64,000 nucleotides of DNA from Paenibacillus sp. JZ16 (GCF_015326965.1 NZ_CP017659.1:1798001-1862000); one strand, 5' to 3'. Shown: positions 7,974 through 16,945, counted from the stretch's first letter. Program-made: numbers and translations. Notes: generated from the sequence alone by a model not told the origin.

Positions 7974-8507
7974 CTAACTGCTGGCACGTCGTTGATGTTT
8001 GGCAAGCAGGGAGGGCGCTATTTTTTTGACCTGGTCATAATAGTTATCCGTTTTGTCGCCCGTTGACGTATATACGATGGACGTTTCTTTGTCGCTCACG
8101 ATCAGGTTATGTCCGCCGGCCGCATTGGCATCCCCTTCTGTAACGCCGTATATCTCCTTGATCCCTTTTTCCCTGGCCGCTTGATCCTGATAGACATATA
8201 CGGTGATAAACTGGCTTGCATCATAATTGATCCGGTATTGATACGTAATATTGCCGACGTTGTCTTCCGCATAGGTTTCATTGGTCAACGGCATGCCCAC
8301 CTGGTTAAACGAGGCTTGGAGATCCTCAAGGAATTTTCCGTTCAAACCCCGTCCCGATATCCGGGCCTCCCTGGACCCTTCCTCGTAAGCCCTCATGTTA
8401 TATAGGCGCATCTCGTCCCTGGCTATCTGCCTGGAACAACCGACCGATATGGCAAGAATGGAACAAAGCAATAAAACGGTAACGATTCTGCGATAATTCA
8501 TGTTCAC
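7974..8507 (-). CDS. Putative lipoprotein
   Basis: A 177-residue protein with a lipoprotein-type signal: charged start MNMNYRR, hydrophobic stretch IVTVLLLCSILAISVG, then Cys24 as the probable lipidation site. The mature part contains a YQYRINYDASQFITVYVYQDQAAREKGI region and looks like a small alpha/beta domain. I do not recognise the family and assign no function. It stands alone, between the moaB gene (convergent) and the YhdH-type oxidoreductase gene upstream. Confidence 0.75.
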   Translation of the reverse strand: MNMNYRRIVTVLLLCSILAISVGCSRQIARDEMRLYNMRAYEEGSREARISGRGLNGKFLEDLQASFNQVGMPLTNETYAEDNVGNITYQYRINYDASQFITVYVYQDQAAREKGIKEIYGVTEGDANAAGGHNLIVSDKETSIVYTSTGDKTDNYYDQVKKIAPSLLAKHQRRASS

Positions 8508-8593
8508 TCACCCTTCCTTAGGTGTCAGAGGTTGCCTTCCCTTAGAATGCCTGAGGATGAGGAACATTATGCGTATGAGAAATCAAGGTAATA

Positions 8594-9592
8594 TTATAGA
8601 GCGATGACGCTTCTTCCAACTGCTCTGCCCTGCAGAATGGTGTTCAGCACTTCAGGCAGATCGTGTAGACCGTATTCCGTAATTCCTTCTTGTAGCACGG
8701 ATGCCGGCTTCCATTCATCCGCCAGTTTCGACCATACCGATCGGCGGTAGGCCATAGGGCAGTATACCGAATCGATTCCGAGGAGATTGATGCCTCTAAG
8801 GATAAACGGAAACACCGTCGAATCAAAAGCACCGCCACCCGTCATACCGGAAACAGCGACGCTTCCGCCATATTTTACGCTTTTCAGAAGTGAACCCAGT
8901 TGGTTTCCTCCGACCGGATCTACTATCGCTGCCCAGCGCTCGGCAGAGATGGCCCCCTTGGAGGATGCCGCAGCCTCTTCCCTGGATATCACTTCATGAG
9001 CTCCCAGCTTTAAGAGCCAGTCCCTCTGACTTGATTTGCCTGTGGATGCCGTTACGCTATAGCCTAATTGACTGAGGATGGAGACCGCGAAGCTGCCCAC
9101 GCCCCCAGTTGCCCCCGTAACTAGAACGGCCCCCTGTTCCTGTCGCAGTCCATTCCGTATCAAGGCCTCTATCGATAATGCAGCCGTAAAACCTGCGGTT
9201 CCGATAGCCATCGCATCACGCGGAGACAAGCCCTGCGGCAGCGGGACAAGCCATTCTCCCTTAACCCGTGCATACTGGCTGAACCCGCCTTCATGAGATA
9301 CGCCTAATTCATAACCGGTACAGAGAACGTCATCGCCTTCCTTGTAATCAGCATGAGCGGAACGCACAACCGTTCCTGCCAGATCAATGCCCGGAATGAA
9401 CGGGTATCGGCGGACAATTTTCCCTTCCGGTATGCTGGCCAGCCCGTCTTTATAGTTAACCCCGCTGTATAATACCCGCACAATAACGTCACCTTCGGGC
9501 AGCTGCTTCAAACACAGGTTCTCCACGCTGCCGCGAACCCCTTGTTCATCTTGACGCAGCACGTAGGCCTGAAAATTGGTTTCGTTGTCCAC
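8594..9592 (-). CDS. YhdH/AcuI-type zinc-independent quinone oxidoreductase
   Basis: A 332-residue medium-chain dehydrogenase/reductase. It has the GroES-like N-terminus (VIVRVLYSGVNYKDGLA, FIPGIDLAGTVV) and the nucleotide loop VTGATGGVGSFAVSIL, and lacks the zinc ligands of alcohol dehydrogenases. The YhdH/AcuI branch reduces acryloyl-CoA or small quinones/enones with NADPH. The long open frame begins at 9727, but the GTG at 9592 has AAGGAGTG seven nt upstream and yields the family's normal length, so the extra 45 residues are rejected. It stands alone; the exact substrate is uncertain. Confidence 0.88.
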   Translation of the reverse strand: MDNETNFQAYVLRQDEQGVRGSVENLCLKQLPEGDVIVRVLYSGVNYKDGLASIPEGKIVRRYPFIPGIDLAGTVVRSAHADYKEGDDVLCTGYELGVSHEGGFSQYARVKGEWLVPLPQGLSPRDAMAIGTAGFTAALSIEALIRNGLRQEQGAVLVTGATGGVGSFAVSILSQLGYSVTASTGKSSQRDWLLKLGAHEVISREEAAASSKGAISAERWAAIVDPVGGNQLGSLLKSVKYGGSVAVSGMTGGGAFDSTVFPFILRGINLLGIDSVYCPMAYRRSVWSKLADEWKPASVLQEGITEYGLHDLPEVLNTILQGRAVGRSVIAL

Positions 9593-9803
9593 ACATATCA
9601 CTCCTTGGGTTAGTTTAGGTGCTGTAAAGCAATCCGGATTTGCACTATGAATATGTCGAAGCTTTATACATGCTCTCGGAATATGGCGACTTATGCGCTT
9701 TCCCAAGAAATGATTCAGTATCGTCATTTATAATCAGAATTGTGTTATTATGGAAAAAGAATACTTTTATAAAAGATTATCAGCAGGAGTTGAAATCCAC
9801 GTT

Positions 9804-10604
9804 ATGACTCATTTCGATCATGGATCTACACGTAGATCCTTCCGCTTCTCGTACTTGCTCACGCTGGTAACACTACTTCTGTTACCGCTCGTCCATAAGC
9901 CGATCAGCCAGGTTTTTGGATTCCTTGGTATTCATACACAATCAGGCGGCATTGCCGGCTCGTTTCTCGTTTTCTTTTTGAGTTTGGGTCTCATTCTTAC
10001 GCTGTTTAGACTAGTCTTCAGGGCTTTCCCTTTAATTACCTGGCCTGGTCTCAAAGTGTACGTACTAATCGGCCTCCTCTTCATTTTAATGACAGGGATC
10101 TACGAATACACAAACACACACCGCTCGGTTGAAGCGGCGGTATTCAACGAGAAACATGCTTTTCTTGAAGCACCTTTCAGCATAGATCATGCTGAAATCA
10201 TACAATCCGAATTAACCTCTGAGAATGTTTATGCTTTCGTGGGTACACCTGGACTGGGACTGCAATTATCCACCTATACCAAAGGATGGTTCGGATGGAA
10301 TATGTCCGCCGTAACTACATTATACCTTTCTCCTGAGAATCCCGCTTCTCCGTCCGTATTCTCGGAGACAAACCTGGATTCATCACTCGTGTTTGGCCTG
10401 TATAGAAGCACAGAACCCATTCAGATTCATGTAAATGGTCAGCCGGCACATACCATACCCTACCAACAACTGAGGCCTGATGTCAGTGAAGATTTGTACA
10501 TGTGGTATTACGAACGCCAGCCCGACACGATAGAGAACAAGGACAAGGTTCACCTCACCGCGCGTGACGTCAACGGAAGTATAGTGGATCGACTTGAGTT
10601 ATAG
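9804..10604 (+). CDS. Uncharacterised membrane protein with extracellular domain
   Basis: A 266-residue protein (284 if started at the ATG at 9750). Three hydrophobic helices lie near the N-terminus (YLLTLVTLLLLPLV, AGSFLVFFLSLGLILTLF, LKVYVLIGLLFILMTGIY). A soluble domain of about 150 residues follows (AAVFNEKHAFLEAPFS... to the end), probably outside the cell. The start is unclear: the ATG at 9804 has CAGGAG but at 14 nt, longer than usual, and the ATG at 9750 has none. I do not recognise the family. The gene is isolated, divergent from the oxidoreductase and ends at a strong terminator. Confidence 0.65.
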   Translation: MTHFDHGSTRRSFRFSYLLTLVTLLLLPLVHKPISQVFGFLGIHTQSGGIAGSFLVFFLSLGLILTLFRLVFRAFPLITWPGLKVYVLIGLLFILMTGIYEYTNTHRSVEAAVFNEKHAFLEAPFSIDHAEIIQSELTSENVYAFVGTPGLGLQLSTYTKGWFGWNMSAVTTLYLSPENPASPSVFSETNLDSSLVFGLYRSTEPIQIHVNGQPAHTIPYQQLRPDVSEDLYMWYYERQPDTIENKDKVHLTARDVNGSIVDRLEL

Positions 10605-10612
10605 CCGAGTAC

Positions 10613-10664
10613 AAAAAGACGCCCCTTCTCCTGCCAAGCGGCAAGATTGGGAAAGCGTCTTTTT
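10613..10664. terminator. Bidirectional terminator between membrane protein and pncB genes
   Basis: AAAAAGACGC (10613-10622) pairs with GCGTCTTTTT (10655-10664), with an inner CTTGCC-like stem. A-run on the left and T-run on the right make it work in both directions. Confidence 0.88.
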
Positions 10665-10683
10665 CATTTCTGTATTTTATAAC

Positions 10684-12138
10684 CTAATCTTCATGCTGTT
10701 CCATGAACTCGGCCATCATCCGCTGTTTCACTTCCCAGACCTCTTCACTCAAATTCACGCGGTAAATTTCCGGATTCAGCTTCCGCAGATACTCCGGCCA
10801 GAACTGATCCAGCTGAGCATCATGATAGCTGCGAATCTCTTCGAGCTTCGGCAGCTCATACACCAGTTCGCCATTCACAAACACCGGTTCAAGCATGGAC
10901 ACCGCTTCAAAGTTCTTTACATTTTTGCGCATATAAGGATGCAGTGGATTAAACAGCTTTAATTTCCCGTTCTCCGGCGGCATCTCTTCTTCCGGGAAGC
11001 AGATGTAATCGGCGATCGCTTTGCCGCTGCCCTTGGATATGATGCGGTATACCTCTTTTTTGCCTGGGGTAGATACTTTTTCGGGGTTGCCCGAGATTTT
11101 GATGGTCGGTACCATCTTCCCGTCAACCTCCCGCTCCACCAGCTTATAAACGCCCCCAAGCGCAGGCTGGTCGGCTGCCGTAATCAATTGGGTACCGACG
11201 CCCCAAGTATCTACTTTGGCCCCTTGCGCCTTGAGATCCAGAATGGTGCCTTCATCCAGATCGTTTGATGCCACGATACCGACGTAATGAAGACCGGCCT
11301 CATCCAGCATCTTTCGTGCCTGAATCGACAGGTAAGCCAAATCCCCGCTATCTAAACGAATGGCATTCATCCGTTTCCCTTGGGCCTCCAGCTTCTTCGC
11401 CGTTACGATGGCATGGGGAATCCCGCTCTTTAACGTATCAAAGGTATCCACCAGCAGCGTCACTTGATCCGGCATAACCTCGGCAAATATATCAAAGGCC
11501 TCCTGCTCGCTCCGGAAGGTCTGCACCCAGGAATGCGCATGCGTGCCTTTTGTCGGGATGCCGAATTTCTCGCCAGCCAGCATATTCGACGTGGCATGGA
11601 AACCGGCCAGATACGCAGCACGCGCCCCCCAAACCGCCGCATCCGCTTCCTGTGCACGTCTTGTACCAAACTCCAGCAAGGTATCGCCGCTGGCAACCTG
11701 CCGGATACGGGACGCTTTGGTAGCGATCAAGGTTTGAAAGTTCATAAAGTTCAAGAGTGCCGTTTCGACCAGCTGTGTCTCGAAAATGGTGCCTTCCACT
11801 CGAATGAGCGGCTCGTTCGGGAATACCAGCGCCCCCTCCTTCATGGAATGAATATTCCCTTGAAAACGGAATCGGCGAAGCTCTTCCAGAAATTCAGGTT
11901 TATACTTCTCTTCCTGTTTGGCCAAATACGCGATATCCTCATCCGAGAAACGCAAGGACTCAATATAATGTACAATCCGCTCAAGACCGGCAAAAACGGC
12001 ATATCCGTTACCGAATGGCAGCTTACGGAAATACGCCTCAAACACCGCACGCGTACGATGAGAGCCATTAATCCAGTGAGCGTACATCATGTTAATCTGG
12101 TATTTGTCCGTGTGTAGTGCTAATCCTGCTGTCAGCAT
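10684..12138 (-). CDS. pncB: Nicotinate phosphoribosyltransferase
   Basis: A 484-residue enzyme joining nicotinate to PRPP (ATP-assisted) to make nicotinate mononucleotide in NAD salvage. The N-terminus ALHTDKYQINMMYAHW, the EFGTRRAQ motif and the DSGDLA phosphate-binding motif are typical of the family. The start favoured is the ATG at 12138, nine nt after GGAGG; the ATG at 12147 sits directly on the GGAGG. It lies 57 nt downstream of pncA, and with the upstream Nudix gene forms one transcription unit for nicotinamide to nicotinate to NaMN. It ends near a strong bidirectional terminator. Confidence 0.96.
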   Translation of the reverse strand: MLTAGLALHTDKYQINMMYAHWINGSHRTRAVFEAYFRKLPFGNGYAVFAGLERIVHYIESLRFSDEDIAYLAKQEEKYKPEFLEELRRFRFQGNIHSMKEGALVFPNEPLIRVEGTIFETQLVETALLNFMNFQTLIATKASRIRQVASGDTLLEFGTRRAQEADAAVWGARAAYLAGFHATSNMLAGEKFGIPTKGTHAHSWVQTFRSEQEAFDIFAEVMPDQVTLLVDTFDTLKSGIPHAIVTAKKLEAQGKRMNAIRLDSGDLAYLSIQARKMLDEAGLHYVGIVASNDLDEGTILDLKAQGAKVDTWGVGTQLITAADQPALGGVYKLVEREVDGKMVPTIKISGNPEKVSTPGKKEVYRIISKGSGKAIADYICFPEEEMPPENGKLKLFNPLHPYMRKNVKNFEAVSMLEPVFVNGELVYELPKLEEIRSYHDAQLDQFWPEYLRKLNPEIYRVNLSEEVWEVKQRMMAEFMEQHED

Positions 12139-12195
12139 CACGATCATCCTCCACTGTTACCCGGTTCATCTAGGCTTCCGGGTGGTTCAAGCTGT

Positions 12196-12753
12196 CTATT
12201 GATTAAGAAGTTCCTTACTTCGCACTACCGATGCCCCGAGGCTGCCTTGAAAGTGACTTAAAGCCCACTTATGTCCTTCCGGATTAAAGCTTGCGACGGC
12301 ATCTTCATAAACGGTAATACGATATCCGTAATTATAAGCATCCACTGCGGTATGCAGCACGCAGATGTCGGTACAAACTCCGATGAGATCGACTTCGGTA
12401 ATCCCGCGTTCCCGCAGCTTCTGGTTCAGATCCGTACCGCAAAATGCGCTGTATCTCGTTTTGTCCATCCAATAGATGGCGTCTTCTCGTTCCTCATACA
12501 CCCGCTGAAGTTCACCGTATAATTCCCGACCCCGGGTTCCCCGAATGTTATGCGGAGGGAACAGCTTCGTTTCGGGATGATAAGCGTCATTGCTCTCATG
12601 CAGGTCCACGGCCATTACAACAAAATCACCACGATCGCTGTACAACTTGGTCAGCTCCGCGATGGTGTTCTGAATGTCAATGGCGGGCTTCCCTACCGGC
12701 AGATTGCCATCCACGAAATCATTCGTGAAATCTATCACGATCAAGGCTTTCAT
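12196..12753 (-). CDS. pncA: Nicotinamidase, isochorismatase-fold
   Basis: A 185-residue enzyme that hydrolyses nicotinamide to nicotinate and ammonia. The catalytic triad is Asp8 (VIDFTNDF), Lys98 (MDKTRYSAF) and Cys131 (GVCTDICV); the metal site is Asp50, His52 and His59 (DLHESNDAYH). The start chosen, ATG at 12753, has GAGGAG eight nt upstream; an earlier ATG at 12762 lacks spacing. It feeds the product to the next gene, pncB, and follows a Nudix-type regulator in the same direction, so coordinated control of NAD recycling is likely. Confidence 0.95.
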   Translation of the reverse strand: MKALIVIDFTNDFVDGNLPVGKPAIDIQNTIAELTKLYSDRGDFVVMAVDLHESNDAYHPETKLFPPHNIRGTRGRELYGELQRVYEEREDAIYWMDKTRYSAFCGTDLNQKLRERGITEVDLIGVCTDICVLHTAVDAYNYGYRITVYEDAVASFNPEGHKWALSHFQGSLGASVVRSKELLNQ

Positions 12754-12816
12754 CTGACACACTCCTCTACGACATGATTAATGTGATCGATAAAATAACA
12801 GCTTGTGAATCCCATC

Positions 12817-13602
12817 CTACGTATAAATTGATAGCAACGGTGCATGATCCGTAAACCGATACAATTGGGCCGGCCGCTGGGAATATTGATTGGAGTTTAG
12901 CGGCTTGCCGTTCTCATCCCGTGCTTCTTCCAGTATCCCCTGTCTGCTGCGGGTTGACGTGATTTTACGGATAAAATTGGGCTCGTTGAACTCGGGCACA
13001 ACCGTCTGGATGACCTGATATAACTCGCTCAGTGTAAAATGCTCCGGTAAAAACTGCCGCGCAATCGTCGTCTGCAGCATTTGCTGCTGAATCTTGCGGT
13101 ACGCATCCATTATGATATCTCTGTGGTCAAAAGCCAGCTCCAGCTCTTCCAAAGCTTCCGCGACCGTAAACAGACCTACCTCTTCCGCATCATCGGCAGC
13201 CTGGCGATGCTCCAGCATCCATTCTTCTACGAGCGCGTAGAATGCATGGCTGATAATCCAGCCCCTTGGATCCCGTCCCGGTGCGCTGTACACGCCCAAG
13301 TACTCCAAATGGCCGCCATCCACCCCGGTCTCTTCTTTCAGCTCCCGTTTGGCGGCATCGTAAATAGACTCACTCTCACGGCAAAATCCGCCGGGGAGTG
13401 CCCACATACCCGCACATGGCCATGATCTGCGCCTGATCAGCATCACCTTAAGCTCGCGTATCGGCAATGTCTTGGTGAAGGTTTTCCGTTCCCGCTTCGT
13501 TAAGGTAAACATCACGATATCAGCGGGCACACCATCCGGTGTTCTGTATTTCTTGGCACTGCTCTTTGGAGCCTGTTCGCGATCCGTCATTTCCATCACC
13601 AT
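12817..13602 (-). CDS. Nudix hydrolase with C-terminal winged helix, NrtR-like regulator
   Basis: A 261-residue protein. The N-terminal Nudix domain keeps an intact Nudix box (residues 72-94: G-X5-E-X7-REL-X-EETGV), so it may still hydrolyse ADP-ribose or a related nucleotide. The C-terminal 90 residues (EHFTLSELYQVIQTVVPEFNEPNFIRKI, R-rich end) match the winged-helix half of NrtR, a regulator of NAD genes that uses ADP-ribose as signal. Its place as first gene before pncA and pncB supports that role. A strong promoter lies just upstream, with a dyad at the expected transcription start. The start codon is uncertain by a few residues, since no clear ribosome site is seen. Confidence 0.85.
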   Translation of the reverse strand: MVMEMTDREQAPKSSAKKYRTPDGVPADIVMFTLTKRERKTFTKTLPIRELKVMLIRRRSWPCAGMWALPGGFCRESESIYDAAKRELKEETGVDGGHLEYLGVYSAPGRDPRGWIISHAFYALVEEWMLEHRQAADDAEEVGLFTVAEALEELELAFDHRDIIMDAYRKIQQQMLQTTIARQFLPEHFTLSELYQVIQTVVPEFNEPNFIRKITSTRSRQGILEEARDENGKPLNSNQYSQRPAQLYRFTDHAPLLSIYT

Positions 13603-13606
13603 AACT

Positions 13607-13620
13607 ATTATTTTGATAAT
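13607..13620. promoter_or_regulatory. Operator-like dyad at the NAD operon start
   Basis: Perfect inverted repeat ATTAT-TTTG-ATAAT, with outer CATAA (13600-13604) and TTATG (13625-13629) arms almost symmetric around it. It begins four nt after the -10 element, overlapping the expected start of transcription. It is a natural site for the NrtR-like protein encoded just downstream; binding is an inference. Confidence 0.5.
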
Positions 13621-13623
13621 TTC

Positions 13624-13651
13624 ATTATGACATATTTAAAAATGATGTCAA
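13624..13651 (-). promoter_or_regulatory. SigA promoter of the Nudix-pncA-pncB operon
   Basis: Minus strand -35 TTGACA (13646-13651, perfect), 16-bp spacer, -10 CATAAT (13624-13629, one mismatch). The coding start at 13602 follows within about 22 nt, so the leader is very short. Confidence 0.7.
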
Positions 13652-13734
13652 GGATTTCCTGACCCCATCCTTTATAATAAGTTTACTATGCCCTATTCAT
13701 TCTCATTCTGTACATGAAATAACAAGAATAGAAA

Positions 13735-13757
13735 AGGTGCGGAACCATTCCGCACCT
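13735..13757 (-). terminator. Terminator after ricA
   Basis: AGGTGCGGAA (13735-13744) pairs with TTCCGCACCT (13748-13757), followed on the minus strand by TTTTC; it lies nine nt past the ricA stop codon. Confidence 0.85.
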
Positions 13758-13765
13758 CGTTTCAT

Positions 13766-14215
13766 CTATCCGCAGCTGCTTGGCGGCGTATCTTTTCCTG
13801 TTTCCACATTCACTTTTTCCGAAACCGTATCATGAATCACGGATACGACCAGTTGAAGAAGATAATTAATGTCGCTTTGACTTTGCTGGAACTCCATCAC
13901 GAGCGGAATACCGTCAATCTCCTCTTGCAGTTCTTCGATCTCCCGTTCGATTTTGGCGACCATATCCTTGTTCTGGAACGTTTCAAAAGCCACGATTTCC
14001 TTTTGCTTTTTCTTAATGGTTTTTATCAGGTTTTGAACCCGTTCGTGGTTCTGGATCTTCTCTTCGGCCTGCTTAAACATCTGAACTTCTTCACTGGTGG
14101 ATATTAATTCCGCCAGCTCGCCGGCTTTTGCCAAAATATCGTCACGTATAATCAATTCACGCGTGTTGTAAGTTGACATACCGTATGTGTTCGTACGAAC
14201 ATGATCATGTGCCAA
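13766..14215 (-). CDS. ricA: YlbF/YmcA family protein, RicA-like
   Basis: A 149-residue helical protein of the YlbF/YmcA family; in B. subtilis, RicA (YmcA) with RicF and RicT controls RNase Y-dependent mRNA maturation, biofilm formation, competence and sporulation. The core is a long helical hairpin (LAKAGELAELISTSEEVQMFKQAEEKI...KKKQKEIVAFE). It directly follows miaB, as in B. subtilis, which supports the RicA assignment over RicF. The TTG at 14215 has GGAG nine nt upstream and is preferred; an ATG at 14179 has no visible site. Only one Cys is present (second to last residue). Confidence 0.85.
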   Translation of the reverse strand: MAHDHVRTNTYGMSTYNTRELIIRDDILAKAGELAELISTSEEVQMFKQAEEKIQNHERVQNLIKTIKKKQKEIVAFETFQNKDMVAKIEREIEELQEEIDGIPLVMEFQQSQSDINYLLQLVVSVIHDTVSEKVNVETGKDTPPSSCG

Positions 14216-14318
14216 GGTTCATCGCTCCAATTCTTCATCATCTATATGGGAATATGCAGCACCGGCCGGTTTTTTGTTCGCGGCCCTATGCTGCATTTGA
14301 ATGCTGCCTGCTCCTCTA

Positions 14319-15878
14319 TTATACCGCATCCGAGGCAGGAATCGTGTCCGGGATTCTATCCCCTTTGATATACCAGGTCTTCGTATCCGTAATCCGGACA
14401 TTTACGAAGCTGCCTATGAGGTCCGTCGAGCCTTCGAAATGCACCAGCTTGTTCGTGCGCGTGCGTCCCGACAGCATGGAATCATTGTTCTTGCTGACTC
14501 CTTCTACCAGCACCTCCACCGTAGATCCAAGCAGCCTGTCGTTGCTCTTGCGGCTGTACTCATTGATGGCGGCATTCAATCGCTGAAGACGCTCGCTCTT
14601 GACCTCCATCGGTACATTATCCTCCATCACCGCCGCTGGCGTTCCTTCACGAGGAGAATAAATGAACGTGTAAGCGGAGTCGTAGCCGACCTCCCGAACC
14701 AGGGACAGCGTCTCCTCAAACTGCTCATCGGTCTCACCAGGGAATCCGACAATGATGTCGGTGGTGAATGCTACATTGGGAATCGCCTTCTTAATTTTAT
14801 GGGCGAGCTCCAAGTACGTCTCACGCGTATATTTTCGGCTCATTTTTTTGAGCACTTGCGTGCTTCCCGACTGTACCGGCAGGTGAATATGCTCGACCAG
14901 GTTACCACCCTTCGCCAGCACCTCAATCAGGTGATCATCGAAATCCCTTGGATGGGATGTAGTGAAGCGAACACGCGGGATATCGATCTTGTGAATATCA
15001 TCCATCAGATCGCCGAAACGGTATTCGATATCTTCAAAGTCTTTGCCATATGCGTTCACGTTCTGACCGAGCAGCGTAATTTCCTTATACCCTTGCCGGG
15101 CTAATTCACGAACCTCAGCAATGACATCCTCCGGACGCCGGCTGCGCTCCTTGCCGCGGGTATATGGGACGATGCAGTATGTACAGAATTTATCACAGCC
15201 GTACATAATGTTGACCCAGCCGCGGAGACCTTCTCTCTTTTTCGGTAGATTCTCAACAATGTCGCCCTCTTTGGACCACACTTCAACCACCATTTCCTTG
15301 CTGAAGAGCGCTTCCTGAATAAGATGAGGCAGACGATGCACGTTATGCGTACCAAAAATCAAATCCACAAAGCCATGCTTTTGGAGAATCCGATTAACAA
15401 CCGATTCTTCCTGCGACATGCAGCCGCAAACGCCAAGCAGCATATCCGGCTTTTCCGTCTTCAAATGCTTCAGATGGCCGAGTTCGCCAAACACTTTATC
15501 CTCCGCGTTTTCACGAATGGCGCACGTATTGAGCAAGATGATGTCCGCCTGCTTCCGATCCTCGGTTGCCTGGTAGCCCATCTGCTCCAGCAATCCCTTG
15601 ATCGTTTCGGAATCATGCTCATTCATCTGACATCCGTACGTATACACGATATAATGCTTGCCAGCCCCGAGGGTTCGAAACGCTTCCGGCAGCTCGGTAT
15701 CGTACAAAACTTCGACACTTTGTTTGCCGCGCTGTTTTTCCTGTCTATGATTAGGCTCCGATAGGATGTTGATTTCCCGGCCATTGATGCGAATTCTCTT
15801 CCCGTGTTCATCTTCGGAGAGAACTTTGGCTCCTGAAAAATCAAAATACTTGGAGTAGTCCTTACTTTCTTTGGACAT
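14319..15878 (-). CDS. miaB: tRNA-2-methylthio-N6-dimethylallyladenosine synthase
   Basis: A 519-residue radical SAM methylthiotransferase that converts i6A37 to ms2i6A37 in tRNAs reading UNN codons. After an N-terminal extension of about 75 residues comes the UPF0004 domain ([13 protein letters not shown], with further Cys in [10 protein letters not shown] and VCGCMSQEE, binding one Fe-S cluster), then the radical SAM CX3CX2C motif (CDKFCTYC), and a C-terminal TRAM domain. It needs two 4Fe-4S clusters and SAM. It sits upstream of ricA, as in B. subtilis (ymcB-ymcA), with about 100 nt between them. Confidence 0.96.
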   Translation of the reverse strand: MSKESKDYSKYFDFSGAKVLSEDEHGKRIRINGREINILSEPNHRQEKQRGKQSVEVLYDTELPEAFRTLGAGKHYIVYTYGCQMNEHDSETIKGLLEQMGYQATEDRKQADIILLNTCAIRENAEDKVFGELGHLKHLKTEKPDMLLGVCGCMSQEESVVNRILQKHGFVDLIFGTHNVHRLPHLIQEALFSKEMVVEVWSKEGDIVENLPKKREGLRGWVNIMYGCDKFCTYCIVPYTRGKERSRRPEDVIAEVRELARQGYKEITLLGQNVNAYGKDFEDIEYRFGDLMDDIHKIDIPRVRFTTSHPRDFDDHLIEVLAKGGNLVEHIHLPVQSGSTQVLKKMSRKYTRETYLELAHKIKKAIPNVAFTTDIIVGFPGETDEQFEETLSLVREVGYDSAYTFIYSPREGTPAAVMEDNVPMEVKSERLQRLNAAINEYSRKSNDRLLGSTVEVLVEGVSKNNDSMLSGRTRTNKLVHFEGSTDLIGSFVNVRITDTKTWYIKGDRIPDTIPASDAV

Positions 15879-15950
15879 GCTAGGTCACCCCTTAGATCCG
15901 CAAAATCTCTGGTTTACATGACAATATTGCTTAAATAGGCACTGTTTTAA

Positions 15951-15959
15951 ATTATATCA
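15951..15959 (-). promoter_or_regulatory. Extended -10 promoter of miaB
   Basis: Minus strand TGATATAAT (TGnTATAAT form) with no clear -35 element, about 75 nt before the miaB start. Confidence 0.45.
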
Positions 15960-16065
15960 TGATCTTATTGCCTAAGCTACCACCTTGGGCGTTAATGAGT
16001 CCAAACCTTATCAAACGCTTTCCTTCAAAATAGGCCACCGAAACATGGAACCCGTAGAAAATTTC

Positions 16066-16105
16066 AAAAAAGAGCCTGAAATCGAAATGAATCGACTCAG
16101 GCTCT
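16066..16105 (-). terminator. Terminator downstream of the pduL-like gene
   Basis: AGAGCCTGA (16071-16079) pairs with TCAGGCTCT (16097-16105), with T6 following on the minus strand. It lies about 90 nt beyond the stop codon. Confidence 0.85.
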
Positions 16106-16194
16106 TCCAGCTGTGAACGCTAAGCTAAAAACGCTTAACAGCAGCAGATCCGTGACACATACAGTATGTTCATGAAGTTTACTGAAGCTATAGA

Positions 16195-16767
16195 TTAATC
16201 AATAATTTCAGCAGTGTCTCCGTTTTTGGCGCCGGCAGCGTTAGCTTCATCGGTATCGATATGCATGTCGAGCGCAAAATTGTCGGATACGCGGGCAATG
16301 ACGTTCTCCAGAACAAGACCGCGTTCGCCGCCTAAGCGTACCTTCAGCAGGTCCTTGTCTTTAATACCCCATTGATCCGCATCGGATGTATGGAAGTGGA
16401 TATGACGAGCGGCTACGATGACACCTTCATCCACCGTTACTTCACCAGCCGGACCTTTAATCGTAATTCCCGGGGTTCCAGCGATGTTTCCGGATTCGCG
16501 TACAGGTGCTTTCACACCGATGGCAAAGGAATCCGTGCGGGAAATCTCCAGCTGGGTTGCAGGACGTGCAGGTCCCAAAATTCTTACTTTATCGAATTGT
16601 CCCTTCGTTCCAATAACCGCTACCGTTTCGTTGGCTGCGAATTGTCCTGGCTGGGACAATGGTTTGAACTCTGTCAGCTGATATCCAGGGCCGAACAATG
16701 CCTCAATATGCTCTTGGGTTAAATGAATATGGCGGGCGGATACACCCACAGGTACAGTTTTACTCAT
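16195..16767 (-). CDS. pduL: PduL-type phosphate propanoyltransferase
   Basis: A 190-residue phosphotransacylase interconverting acyl-CoA and acyl phosphate (acetyl or propionyl). Two similar beta-barrel halves carry the histidine signatures VGVSARHIHL (start) and VAARHIHF (about residue 115), which bind the metal in PduL. No microcompartment shell genes or aldehyde dehydrogenase are nearby, so this is a stand-alone form and probably works in acetate or propionate metabolism. The start chosen has AAGGAGTG; an in-frame ATG at 16812 would add 15 residues without a site. The gene symbol is by family, not by pathway. Confidence 0.88.
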   Translation of the reverse strand: MSKTVPVGVSARHIHLTQEHIEALFGPGYQLTEFKPLSQPGQFAANETVAVIGTKGQFDKVRILGPARPATQLEISRTDSFAIGVKAPVRESGNIAGTPGITIKGPAGEVTVDEGVIVAARHIHFHTSDADQWGIKDKDLLKVRLGGERGLVLENVIARVSDNFALDMHIDTDEANAAGAKNGDTAEIID

Positions 16768-16945
16768 CTGTCTCACTCCTTGTTTTTCTCTATATGCTGT
16801 ACATGCCATCACCTATTATACTCTCTATTACCCAAAAATAAAAAGGCAACCCGGGTGATTCAGGCCGCCTTCTTCCGATTCACGAGCAATCTGCTACAGG
16901 ATTGTCAAAGTTATCCTCGAATCATGGTCGTTATGCGAAAGGTTG

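Larger units (their letters stand above)
15879..16194. other. Intergenic region between pduL-like gene and miaB
   Basis: About 315 nt without a credible gene. The part near miaB holds an extended -10 promoter (15951-15959), the part near 16066-16105 holds the terminator for the pduL-like gene. Nothing further is seen between them. Confidence 0.6.
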
